DNA of 64,000 nt from Kryptolebias marmoratus. Lineage: Eukaryota > Chordata > Actinopteri > Cyprinodontiformes > Rivulidae. The stretch's first letter is position 1, and the number at the start of each line of letters is the position of its first letter. Shown one piece after another: positions 12,516-24,402 of the stretch. The stretch is from positions 19,821,856-19,885,855 of the forward strand of contig NC_051444.1 in assembly GCF_001649575.2 (NCBI RefSeq), in the 5' to 3' direction. A program made the position numbers and the translations under genes. The notes beneath the pieces were generated by a model. The model saw only the letters and a program-made list of their open reading frames with translations, did not search any database and had not been told where the DNA came from.

Positions 12516-14974
12516 AACATTGTTTACAATGTTTAACCAAAATGGGTAGAACTTTATCCTTTCTCATGAGATGATCTTAGTTTTAACTCTGGCATAAATG
12601 AAACAGGCAATTCACAATATGCTAGGCCTTTAATTGTTATTGGCAGTCAGACATACTTCAGTTTTCTGAGCTGTGCAAGTTAATTTAATTGCTACTGTCA
12701 GAAGATAACAAATTAAGAATATTTTGCTCTAATTTTGTGTAAACTGAAAGCACTCAATCATGTCCTGATACTCCAATAATGCACAATCGTTAACGTTTAA
12801 ATGCATCCGAAATTCAAAGAATTTCCCCAGATCTAACAATTAGTACACAGACATGAAAAACGTCTCATTCTGCTCTATAAAATAAAGCCCAAAAAATAAT
12901 TCCTCATAACATCTGTCTGCTTCAGGCTGCATATCATAACACATGTTGCTATATTGCTTTGTATGAGCACACCATGATTATTGTTGGGAGGATATGCAAC
13001 AGTGTGTAGTTTGAGCTCATGCTGCCAGTAATGGCTCTGTGTTTTCTTTTATGTGCAGCTGAACAGTGTATGGACTGGCTGCAGATGCCTCTGCTAATAG
13101 GTTTCTCGTGAGTGGCCCTGCTGCTGCTCTGCAAAGGTAATATGTCACAGTCCAAGTCCCCCTGGCTGTGCGGTCTGTCTCACCACCATTCTGCACCACT
13201 CCATCAAGACGTCCCTCTGCACAGACTAGCCTCCAGGGGTGACGCCTGCCCAGGAGAGTCCAGAAGTCTTTAGGTAATGCCAGATAGAGATATAGAACTG
13301 CAGTGGCATGTGTGTATGTGTGTGTCTGTGTGTGAAAGGGAGAGAGGTTGGCTGTGAGGCTTTGATAGAGTTTGTGCAACTAGAGTCTATGTGGTTATTG
13401 AAACCACTTGCCGCAAACTAATTTCTCTTTGGGACAGGCATTTTAGCTTTACTGTCAAAGTAAAGAATGAGACAAATCAAATATATAATTATTTCAACTA
13501 CTCACATTCAACACCATATCCTGCTTGTGGTTTGTCTTTTTTCTTTTATATTTGTGTAGCTGGAGGCCTCTGAGAGGTCTGAATGTTGTAATTAATCACT
13601 CTGATTTGGAATCACTGACATTTGGAAGTTCGATAGCAAGCCTGTACGTTCTGACATTGATAAACTGTCACTTTCAGATGCTAAAATACACAAGAATATG
13701 TTGTGTCCTCATTATGTCACAACAGTGATTACACCACATATAAAAAATGTTGACAGCCTGAGTCTCCCACAGAGCAACAGATGGAATTTCATCCTATGGC
13801 TATAATAACTACTGTTTTTCTCTTTGATACAAATAAAGCCATTCATAATATGTAGTTTATAATTATTATAGTAATTAATATTAAATTAAAATAATACCAA
13901 ATTTACATATGCACAAAACCACTTAAATGTTTATTACAAGCACTGCAAACATGGATACTTTATGCATAGATATAGTGTTATTTTAACACAAGTGATTTTG
14001 TAGTGAAAGCTATTCAGAAGTGGATCTTTCTAAGAGCACATTTATACAAATAAACTAAAATGTAAAACAACTTCATTATGTTTTAAAGTTAATGCAATGT
14101 TTTGGGTTCTTAAATGGAAATATATGCGTAACATAGTCTATTCAGCAACACCTTCCGCACAGAAAGTGCAAAAAAATAAATATATAATGCAAACAACTAC
14201 CTGATCCAAAAGTGATGTGATGCAAAAAAAATTACAACAAAACATTTGCTACTATGAAACTTTTAAGGTTTGAAATGATGGAGATGGTGGAAATCTGGTT
14301 GGGGAAAAGTTCAGCCAAAAACTGAGAAGATTTAAAACTTATAAACTAAACATTAACAGATGTTAATCCTCAACCTTCAACAAAAGTTCAGCAGCTTCTA
14401 GAGATGATAATACAGTCAGTTTGTTGATGTCATTTAACATCTGGTCTAAAGATTGTTTCTTATTTTATAGGAAACTGTTTGAATTCATCAAAAATTAAGA
14501 CTCATAGATGTTAATTACTGACATAAATCTAAATATCAGGCCATCTTTTTTATGTGTTTTCAGGATTCAAGAGTCAGTAGCTTTAGTGAAATTTAAAATT
14601 TAGGATTTAAAAAAAAAAAAAATTCTGGAAGTGAACATCTTTTAATTTTACTCATTTAATGGCAGATTTTATTCATGAAAGAAATTCAAAATTTTCTAAA
14701 GTTTACTGGTAAACTAATAATGTGCTAGTAAATTTAAAAAAAAAATTACGAAAGTAGTTTCATTGTTGTAGCAACTTAATTGGTTTGCTCACATTTGTTG
14801 TACACTAATGGACTTTAACAATTACTTTCATTGTATTCTAATAGTTTCCTGGAGAAAAAAAATGTTATTCAAAAAGTAGTTGTAATCTGGTCTCAGAGGG
14901 CTCCAAAGTCTCAGATTTTATTAGCACCTCTGTAATGACCACAGGCTACAGGCTCTAAACTTCACTTTTAACAT
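12516..14974. other. Non-coding DNA with one GC-rich block at 13.0-13.3 kb
   Basis: Mostly very AT-rich, with A runs at 14.6-14.75 kb. A GC-richer block at about 13020-13290 carries an acceptor-like pyrimidine tract ending in AG at 13058 and a donor-like AAG/GTAATA at 13136/13137. The 78 bases between contain stops in all frames, so at most this would be a non-coding exon. The minus-strand frame of 120 codons here has no recognisable domain. Confidence 0.4.
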
Positions 14975-14995
14975 TTTATTATTATTATTATTATT
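14975..14995. repeat. (ATT)7 microsatellite
   Basis: A short uninterrupted ATT tract in AT-rich DNA. Confidence 0.9.
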
Positions 14996-16515
14996 GATCT
15001 TTGTGTGATTACCAATACTGCTTTCAAGTTGAAGTAAAAAGTAATTTGATTCCCTCATCTGTTCTTTGTATGAGTTATTTGGTCATTTAAAAAAAAAAAA
15101 AACTGTTGATTTTACACTTAGAGAAAATGATACCACTGGGTTTGTTGCATCCTGTCAATGGTGTGATCTGCTGATAGTGTGTTATGCTGATCAAATGCAT
15201 ACCTTCTAAGGGGAAATAAAAAAAATGTGACTGGAAAATGTAGCTTGCAATAACAAATTGCAAGGAACCTTAGTGCTTTCTGCTGTAATGTTGCACAGTG
15301 CTTCTAGAAATGGACAAAACAAAGGTAGTCATCATCATATTGTCAATATGACTTCTCCTCCAGGGCACCAGTGAAAAAAAGGGGAAGTAGATTTTTTTTT
15401 TTTTCAAACCACAGAACCCACACATCCAGATTAATGCTGGCCATAATGGTCTACCACACTTATTTTTCCTTGTGCTCATGTACAGTTTTTGTTTTTTTTT
15501 TTCTTTGTGGAATGTTAACTTTACCATAATATTTTACTGAATACATTTTTTTAACTTAGGTTTTCAGACTGTAATGTGCTTTTTAAGTGTAACGGATGTA
15601 ACCCAAGATTATACCTAAATTCATTTGCCACTGGCTGCACACCATTTGCAGCCCGGCTGATAAAGCGGCTAGCCGGATGGGTGGAGTTTGTACTTCTTTT
15701 CAAATGGCTTATCAGTCGAATGCCCCACTCATATCCAGCAGCTAAACTGGCTTATGCTCAATTTTATCATGTGTCTGACGTAAACAAAAGGTTTTGCTGT
15801 CAGATCCAAATGGGATGAATAAAGCCAGTGAATCAGCTGAATCTGAAAATTACAGACTTTGTGTTAATTAGAACAAAATGTCTTGTATTTTTTTATGCCT
15901 CTATTACACCTTTATGTTGTCAGCTTTTAATGGCATAATAAACTTAGATAGCTCTGAAAGGTCATCTCTGATTTAAGGTGACACCTCATCCCGCCTGCAA
16001 ACATTTTATCCTCATTTAAGAGAGAAACTCCTCCCTAGCCGCTCGTCCTTACTCCTACCTGGGTCACAGTTGGGGTGACTGAATGTGGAACGTGCCCATT
16101 GTTTCCCTCACTCACACCTGCCTTGCATCTTTTAATCAGCCCAGATGCACCCATTTTGTAATCTTGCTACTGCACCTTGGTTTGTGGTTTCCACATCGAC
16201 GTAATAAAAGATGAAGGAGGCGATTCAGTTAACTTCCACCTTTCTAAATTAAAACCAAAACGTTTGTCTTTTGGGAGGTCGTTGATGACTTTTTGCTCTA
16301 GCAGAGTTGTACCCTCAATACACAAGTCCCACCTGCACCCTACCAGCTCACTAGCAAGTTGTCACATTGTCAGTCACAGTGTACATGACACTTTTTTAAG
16401 CGATAAATGGCTTATTTAAACTAAATGTATTTTTAAAAGTGCATATTTGAACAGACAGCAGCAACATAACTACATGAATCAACAGGAAACTGACATCTTA
16501 AAAAATCATGTAGTG
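14996..16515. other. Non-coding DNA, CNE-like block at 15.6-15.85 kb
   Basis: AT-rich with T runs, except for a more balanced block at about 15580-15850 that includes CCCGGCTGATAAAGCGGC and a TGAATAAAGCCAGTGAATCA segment. That block is repeat-free and reads like a conserved non-coding element, which is inference only. A second balanced block lies at 15960-16180. No gene was identified. Confidence 0.4.
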
Positions 16516-16532
16516 TTTTTTTTTTTTTTTTT
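16516..16532. repeat. Poly-T run (17 T)
   Basis: Uninterrupted T run followed by GTGTGTGT. It is close upstream of the repeat at 16575. Confidence 0.9.
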
Positions 16533-16574
16533 GTGTGTGTTTTTCTTAGTCAGGAAAATGTTGTATTAACTCAC

Positions 16575-16690
16575 ATGTAAGGGTGTGGCCTAAACAGTGT
16601 ACTGCAGCCAGCCAGTAGGGGGCGCTTGTTCTCGGTGGCTTCAACTTCTGGCTTCTGATCTTTTCTCTATTTATAATCTATGTCAGTGGC
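16575..16690 (+). mobile_element. Old dispersed repeat (CAGCCAGTAGGGGGCG type)
   Basis: The string GTACTGCAGCCAGCCAGTAG followed by GGGGCGC, then GGTGGCTTCAACTTCTGGCT and a CTATTTATAATCTATG ending, matches a degenerate dispersed repeat I recall from fish genomes. In that repeat a CCA-AGGGGGCG core precedes a GGCTTCA block and an ATATACAGTCTATG end. No coding capacity. The boundaries are approximate. Confidence 0.45.
16612..16626 (+). promoter_or_regulatory. CTCF-like motif
   Basis: CCAGTAGGGGGCGCT fits the published CTCF core CCASYAGRGGGCRS at every position. CTCF marks insulators and loop anchors in vertebrates. Here the motif is part of a dispersed repeat, so occupancy is not implied. Only the motif match is seen in the sequence. 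Confidence 0.5.
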
Positions 16691-17330
16691 TTTAGAGTTT
16701 CTTTGTATCCTCCTCTTTTGGTTTCTTCATAGCTTAACTTTCTGTCACCTGTTTATGTTATTAATAAAGTGTTTTTTGTTGTTGTTGCTTTAACTCAGTT
16801 TTCTGCCTGTGCGTCTGCAATTTGAAACTGAATAAAAGACATATCAGTTTAACTGACATCAACAAAATGTTTTGTTTTTGTTTTTTCAACATGAAATTGC
16901 TCACTGAGCAGATTTTGTGATTATAGTGAAGGGTTGATGAATAATGTAAACAACATTGATGTGGAACAAACAAATGCACCTATAGTTTATACCATAATGG
17001 GTTTTATTTTCTCATAACAGCAAGTAATTGCTTTGAAAACATATATAAGAGCTTACCAAACGCAAGCAGCTGGATGGTGATGAAAAATAAATATAACTCA
17101 AAAGGTTAGTTTTGAGAAAACAGGCAGACAGTAGTTTGTACAATTTCAGCCAACACCATCTGTTCCGACCTGCTAAGACATCGAGGGTTTTTTCTGACCT
17201 GCTGTCAGATCCAAACTGAACACGATAAACAAAGCACTAAGTATGCATGAATACATAAAAGACTTCAACTGGCCGGGTAATCAATGGTACTTGGTGTTAT
17301 GAAGGAGAATTTCTTATGTTTTCTATTTAC
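16691..17330. other. AT-rich non-coding DNA
   Basis: No open frame of note and no recognised repeat apart from short T runs. Confidence 0.5.
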
Positions 17331-17370
17331 GTGTGTGTGTGTGTGTGTGTGTGTGTTGGGGGGGGGGGGG
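17331..17370. repeat. (GT)13 followed by a 13-G run
   Basis: Thirteen GT units end at 17356. One T follows, then thirteen uninterrupted G at 17358-17370. The C-rich strand gives a spurious proline/threonine-histidine frame on the minus strand. Confidence 0.95.
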
Positions 17371-20300
17371 ATAGGAGTCAAACTCCAATAAACAAACTTC
17401 CCTTTACAACATCTGACAGAACTGCTTCCAAGCAAAGGAATTAAAATGCTGAGCATGAACTTCAACATTTAAACACAAACTATTTGTTGCAGCTCTCTAT
17501 CTCTGGTTAAAAGGTTTAAAATGTTCTCAATTAATTCAATAAATGCCAGAGGGCAAATCCTACTCTTCTTAAGGCAACAGTTCATCTAGTTTGTTGAACT
17601 AAAGTAGAAACCAATTCCTTGTCACCCGTCAGTCTCAATTTATGAGATGTCCGCAGCCGTGAAACATTAGGTACCACAAAAGACCAGCCTTTTGTGCTGC
17701 AACATTATCTTCTCCTGAAAACTCTGCTAGTGTTTTTTTGAACCCTGGCTGCCGTTTATCTTCCTGGCAATCAGTATGTCATGGTTGATGTGTCAGCAAC
17801 AAAAGCAGGTGCAGCATATGAGTTGCTGTATCCAACACCTTTATCTGTCAGCAGTGGTATTAGCCGACACATCCTTGCACTCGCGCTCCTTTTCTTTCAG
17901 GAGAAACCTAAGATTGGATTGATTCTCTCTGTCTTTCTCTGGGTTTTGGCAGCGGCATTGGAGGGCGTTGATTTCCTCACAGTTCGGGCGAGACCAGCCA
18001 CCGTGTTGCACAGCGAGAGGCAGAGGCGTAGCCGAGCAAGAGAGAGGTCACCGATATGATTATCCCCGAGTGTCAATACAAAAGGGAGATGTGAGAAAGG
18101 TCCCTGCTGAGCTGGAAAATTAATGGCTTTGACCTCATCAAACCTGCGGAAGCATCTCCACTTGCTAATTAAGATTGAGTGGAAGAAAGTCATCAGTGTA
18201 CAGCACCGGCCATCTTAGCTGAGGCTAATCAAGCGCACTTCACTTCACCGCTCTTTGTATTTATCAAAAGAGCCTGCCCAGGACAGGAGAGGGAAGAGGT
18301 GGCGCAGCTGGCAGCATTTTATAATCATGATAACAGCATTTTCTCAATAACGCCGCTCCACCATGTCCTCCAGTCTTCAGACCCACTGCATTAAAGATTG
18401 TTCTTGTATTCATTTCAGCCCTATTGTAAGGCAGTGATATCCCAATAACAGGCTCGTTATTCCCAAATAAAGTCTCTAACATCCATCATAAACTGCTGCT
18501 GTAAACCAGGCGTAGGGCCATTATTGTCGCCCATTAATACAGTATATACAAGCAGATGGCAGTGAAAAGTGTGTATATGACTAGTGTATGCCTAACACAG
18601 GCACACATAAAGTTACAACATGCTAACATGGTTCCATATAACCAAAATGCAGTAGTGTAACAATAAAGCAGCAGGTATTGTGAAATGATAATTTTGCACT
18701 TAACAACATTAATGCTAGAGCTGCTCTTGAGAGGATTTGATTTATGGATTGAATGTTATGAGTCCTTGTTCTTACTTGCCTCATTTTTCTTTACAAGGCC
18801 AGAGGAGGAGGAGGAAGGAGAATCCAAGAGTTTGGAGGAATAGTGAGATGAGCAGTGGAGAGTGGGTCAGGCAGGTGAGTGATCGGGTGAACTTTTTGTC
18901 TATGTAAGAGAATACCAGCATAAGAGTTAACATGTCTCAGAGCAATCCAGAGTGTAGGGGATTTTTTTGTCCAGAGTTTAAGAGGGGACGAGATATGCAA
19001 GAGTGACATGAGTACAAAAATACTAGGAGTCAAATAACGTAAACAAAAACGCAAAAATGTTCATCACAATGATACTGGTCTGTATGTTTGAGCACTGAGT
19101 TGTGAATGGTTAGGAACAAATGAAACTTGATCAGGATCTCACCAGGAAATGAAGAGTCCAGTACCTGTAAGCCCACAGCTCCACCTAAAGGAAAGAATAG
19201 TTAGGAAAAGGGGTGGTGCAGGCAGGATTCCCACAGATAGCTCTTAGAACTATTTCAATTTGGAGTTATAAGCTAGTCTGAACAGGGCCAAGACAAAAGT
19301 GAATTGCTGCCATCTTAAAGCAACTCTAATCTAAAAAACTTTATAGTGGAGCATGTGAACACTAATTTATCAACCTTTACATCACCATCAATTTCACATC
19401 GCAGTTGTTTACAATAAATTCTTCAGTCGTATTCAAGCACAAATAGTGTCAGCAGCAACTAGCTGTATCATGTTTGTGGTAGCCTGGTGTACTTCCTGCA
19501 GCATTTTCTCAATATTTCTGTAAGAAACACAGTGTAATGTAAATTTGATGATGATGTAAAGGTTTTTATGTGACGTTAAAGAAAATGGTATGAAATTTTA
19601 AAACTTTGAAGTGTTTTAAGACGTCAGTATTCAGCCCCTCTCAGACTAGTCATTACCTCATCAGTTTAGTCAGAACTAAACTTTATGAGGTAATTTAGAG
19701 CTATCTATAACAGGTAATGTATTAATTGTTCATGTCTTTTCCACACAACCCCACTTAAAAAAAATCTGAACTAACCACATGCTATTTATCCATGGCTTTA
19801 ATAATATTAGTTTTGACATTTTTAATCACATGCATTGTGGCCCAAAGTAATAACAAAACACATTCTGGAGTAAGTCTGCACTGAGTATGCATTCAACTAA
19901 TAACCTGTCATCATCCGTGTGCTTGTAGCCACAGAGAGTGAGGTCTTTCCCCCTGGTTAGGAAGGTAAAAATCGCTGGCTGAAACCTCATTCAACACTGC
20001 CACCCTGCTTTCGACACCTTTTAGAAGCTCTCGGTGGGTGTCCTGCTTTCACCTCTGCAGATATGTAGTAATCACACTCCCAGCATCACAGAGTGCACTG
20101 CCGCAGCTGAGAGACGCTGCCCAGCCTTATCGGAGGGAGAAACATGGATGACCCCGATCACAGGAGGAACCCAGTCATCCTCCAGGAAGGTGTCTTCCTT
20201 GCAAAGTGATCCGGATGAGTAATAGGGATATATTGGAGCTTGGATCTGATTATCCTATCCCCCTCCACCCTCTTCTAAAAAAGGTAAAAATAACAGCTCC

Positions 20301-23300
20301 GGTGTCAAAGCTGCAGTCAGATGAGAGCTTGAGCAGCAGTGTGCCCTAGGCGGCCACCAGTACGTTCTTGTCGGTCGCTTTTCTGAAGGTCAGTCTTCAG
20401 CTGCCCTCCACGTGGCTGCAGCCCTGTTTACCTCTCTCCAAAAGCCAATTACACTGCCGCAGTGCTGTGCCAGTCAAAGCTGTTAGATTTCACGCGCAGA
20501 CACATCTAGGCATGCACTTACACAGATACTCCGCGCACACCCCCACACCCAGACAAACACCTGCAGCATCAACTCTTCCTGGCTGCAGTGGGAAGCATGG
20601 AAAATGCCTTTTGACCTGTCTGTGGTGAAATATATCGACGCACGCACACAGAGCGATTATTAACAGCTTAGGAGCATCATGAGGCAAGTTAGCGAGTGTA
20701 TAAAAAATGGTGCTTTATTTACCATGGGGTTTTATATTGGGTTGAAAGTAAGATGATTATAAAACTGTCTTCATTATCTGAAAAATGAAGAGGCCTCGCT
20801 AATGTTTGCTGATTTATTCTATAACCTCGGGGGTTTAGTTCTTGATTTATGCTCGTCAATGACAGCTCATGTAATCATACAAGTGTTGGTAAAACAGTGA
20901 TGAATGGCAGACTGTTGTCCTCAGCAGTGCTTTGGATTTTATCTTTTACCCTGAGTGATTGCAGCTTAATGTATGATCCTGAAAAGTAGGAAAAATCTTC
21001 CAGGGGCTTAGCTTTTTCAGACTGCCAATGCTTAGATAGAAGATTTTTTGGTCATGTTTGTATAATTCACAGCATTTTAAAAAAGAATGACTCAGCTGTT
21101 GTGTTCAGTTATCAGCTGTGTGGTAATGACCAAAAACCAGATATGTGAGAAAAATGTTTATGCCTCTCTTTTTTCCTGTCCATGTTCTTCTCTGCCATCT
21201 ACAGACGACATAAGGGAGTGTCAGATTCAGAATTCACTGAAAATGCCTTTACTACACTGCTTTCCAACATCATTTCATAATTTTGAAATCTTTTGGCTCA
21301 GTACAACCCTCCAAACAGACTTGTGTATTTGTCTATGTTTACATACTATGTTTATTAATTCATATCTTTGCATCATAAAATGATGAAACCTTGTAAAAGC
21401 ATCAGGGGTTCCAGCAGAAGTGGGGCAGCAGATGATTTAAGGCATCCAAACAAGATGATAGCCATTTGCTATTTATGACGCTGTCATTGCTGTGTGGAGT
21501 TCTGATGTTGCAGCAGACAAATCCGCACGTCTTGTTCAGAGTGAGTGAACACAAGCATTGTTTTGCTTTTCTGCCATCAAGCTCGAGATAACCTTGGACA
21601 GACGTTCCTGAGGCAGAGTCGAGGTACAGACAAAGAGTGCATCTGATGTGGGAGAGATGTGTTTCTTTAAATTACTGTGAAAACAACGACTCTGTTATGA
21701 AAGTAAGTAGAATGTCCCCATGATTGCAGGACAAATAATTGTGCTCACTATATGAGCAGGTGAGTATGTGGAAGTTGAGGTGAGGTAGCCTTGTGTTTGC
21801 GAGTGTGTGTTGGCTGCAGCCGTGTGAACAGGTCTTGCTCTACCTACTCCAAAGGAGAGACAGAGCCCCGAGGTGGAGCGGAGACGACTGGCTCCATCTG
21901 GCACCTGGGCAGCGAATGAAAAGAATAGAGAGCTGTGGGAGCCAGGAAGAAGGGGAACATCATGAAAAGCTCCAATTGGGTTTTGTCGTCCAGTTCGTTG
22001 GCACCGGCTGCAAGGTGGCTAACGAGGCAGGTGGCTGAACAGAAAGGACAGGTATCATCAACTCTTCATGGAAATCCAGCTTCTCCCCCCTGCTTCCATG
22101 GGCTCTCTGATACTACAAAAGAAAAACGGAAGTACAACAGCAGTGAAACTGGGTATCTGGTGAACAATTAGTGCTCCTGTGCAGGACTTGGGCTTGTTCT
22201 TTCCGTAAAAATGAGTACCCTGTAGCTACTTCTTCCCATGGGGAGACACTGTAGTTTGTGCTCTGAGTGCCACGCTCCTGAAGCATTATGGGAGAGGAAA
22301 TGATGGCGAGCGGAGAGCCATCTGCTTTGCCACTTGCCACGTCTGCCTGTGCCAATACAACCCACTTCTCTCTATTTCTCAGGTGGGGAGTAGAATGGAT
22401 CCACACTGTCTGCACACACACATGTGCACACTAAAGGATCCTCAAACTTGGAAGTGCCAGATGTGTAGCCACAGTCTCACTGTAGAGGAATCTTACTCTG
22501 TTAACTCCCCTCTGGCGCAATCTCTCATGCATTATTTGTGGGTATAATCAGTGACTATAGGTAATGTTTTGGCATGGGGCAACAGATGGATAGTATCTCA
22601 ATGATAACAGACCCAACAGACAGAAAGGGGTGACTTTATTTATTTAAAATACAGATTTGTTTTCATTTTTATTCAAACAGCAGTGAAGCAGAGAAAGGCT
22701 TCAGCGTTCCTGGTTGAGGTGACACTGCGAAGATGGATGTACAGCCGGTCAAAGGAAAGTCATTTATTTCCGATGACCCATTCGGTCAAGTGGATTGAAG
22801 CTGAGCCTTTTGATTTGGCTTTTACTTTGCCTTTTTCCCCCCCGCAGAGTCCACACTGCTCCTGCAATTACTGCAAACAGAGAAGGTGATGGGCTTAAGA
22901 TTTTGTCCTGATAAAGGAGTCAGGACCCTATCTCTCCTGTTGACACCATTAAGCCATCACTGAGAGCAAGAAAGCGTTGGTGGGGGGGAGATGCTGAGGT
23001 CCTGTCAGTCAAAGCTTACCACCCAGTTCTTGTTTAAAACCATGTGCCACTGAACACCCACCAGAATCTTTGTTTCTGATCCTAAAACCAGCAGCAGAGG
23101 ACAGATGGATGGCTAGTTGTCAGGAGAAATATTCACCACTTACTGTCTTATCAGATGCAGGCAAGGGACCGCTGAAGCGCGTATCTTTGGGTTGGATTAG
23201 TTGGAGAAAATTGCTTAAGGGTTATTTGTCAACCCAGGCAGCACTGACTTCCTGCACCGGAATAAAAAGCTGTTCCAAAAAGCAGCTGTCTAACTGAGCA

Positions 23301-24270
23301 AGCTAAAACAACTGCAATCCGGCTGTCACACTTTCAAAGTGGATGTATAGGGTGCCTAGTCAAGAAAAAAAAAAGGTGTGGTTAATTTTCAGTCTTCTGC
23401 TTTAGAGCATGAAGTTTTGTTTGTACTTTTCAACAGTTGAGGGCAAGACAGCCCAATTTATTCACCCTAAAGCCAGTTTAAACCTAATCCAACATCAGTG
23501 CCAGACAGCACACCTAAATCTCTTCATGGTGGAACTTATCAAACAATAACAGACACTTTGTAGATCCATTTATAGCTGTAAGAGACAAATACTGTGTTGT
23601 GACTTCAGGGAGGTTGCGACACAACTGTCAACTTGTTGTAATACCCTAATTTTTGATCTTTTGCATAAATGTATGAGGAGTTGTCACAAACATTTTGTTT
23701 TCATATTCTGCTCTAACACTTGTGAGAAGATTATGCTGAAAACTGAATCACAGATTACACTTAAATTCATCTAATTTCACCTCAGGTGACAGTTTAGATC
23801 TGAAAAACAGAAGTGAAACAATCTCACACAACAAGCTAGGACAGCTGTCTGAAATCAAAGCGAGACACCCACCACTGCTTTTCACATGGAATCATTTATA
23901 GAAAAGTCTTTTTCTATGTGAGGCTGTATTGCAACTATGTTGTGTATTGCGAGCTGTCAGATTTGGGGGAACTGAAGTGAAATGGATTTTTTTGGTGTTT
24001 GAAACAAAACTTAGTCTGTATACTCTCATTATAAATAGTCACATTTTTTTCTGCTCAACTAAAGTGTCAAAGTATTGCTACAGTTTGAGTTTGTGGACAC
24101 ACATTGCTGTTATTATCATCTCTGCCCTTATTTTCCTCTGCCAATAGATTTAAAAAACACAGAGACGTGTTATTTGGTTGGTTTGTCCTCTTTGAGCTAC
24201 AATAGAAACATGGCATACACACCATGTAAAGAAAAAAGTCTTTATCTGCTGTTATATTTTTTAGGTGATT
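17371..24270. other. Long single-copy stretch with several GC-richer CNE-like blocks
   Basis: About 6.9 kb without a recognised interspersed repeat or a supportable gene. Balanced-composition blocks lie at about 17740-18480, 19890-20690, 21690-22420 and 22680-23290. The first contains TTGCTAATTAAGATTGAGTG and GGCCATCTTAGCTGAGGCTA, with TAAT cores typical of homeodomain sites. Repeat-poor, evenly composed DNA of this kind in a gene desert is often evolutionarily constrained, but constraint cannot be judged from one sequence. A hairpin lies at 19652-19694. Open frames here reach at most about 100 codons and match nothing I know. Confidence 0.45.
19652..19694. repeat. Imperfect hairpin, 18-19-base arms
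   Basis: Left arm ATTACCTCATCAGTTTAG and right arm CTAAACTTTATGAGGTAAT are reverse complements apart from a small mismatch/indel near the middle, with a six-base loop TCAGAA. No surrounding element was recognised. Confidence 0.75.
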
Positions 24271-24402
24271 TTCTCGAGCTCATGAGTTAACTGTTCTGTT
24301 ATCTTGAGATAATCAAGCTAGATTTATCGCATTATCTTGAGAAAACAAACAGCATTATTTAGCGAGATAACTAGATAAATGAGTCACTATCTCAAGATAA
24401 CG
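24271..24402. repeat. Cluster of TTATCT-TG-AGATAA palindromes
   Basis: Within about 130 bases there are repeated units: GTTATCTTGAGATAATCAAG, CATTATCTTGAGAAAAC, AGCGAGATAACTAGATAAAT and CTATCTCAAGATAACG. Each is a whole or half palindrome with TTATCT and AGATAA arms. I recall a fish dispersed repeat built on TTATCTCGAGATAA. The CTTGAG and CTCAAG forms seen here are what deamination of the central CpG on either strand would give. Confidence 0.65.

Noticed and set aside
13017..13379. 120-codon minus-strand frame and a plus-strand exon-like interval 13059-13136
   Set aside because: The frame matches nothing I know. The plus-strand interval has good splice-like borders but stops in all frames.
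20034..20222. Possible exon with acceptor near 20060 and donor-like AAG/GTG near 20190
   Set aside because: The frame is open, but residues resemble no family and the borders are weak. A conserved non-coding element fits as well.
22848..22886. Small possible exon after a CCCCCCCGCAG acceptor, encoding a Cys-rich SPHCSCNYCKQR
   Set aside because: Only about 39 bases, no known family, and no neighbouring exon that would continue it.
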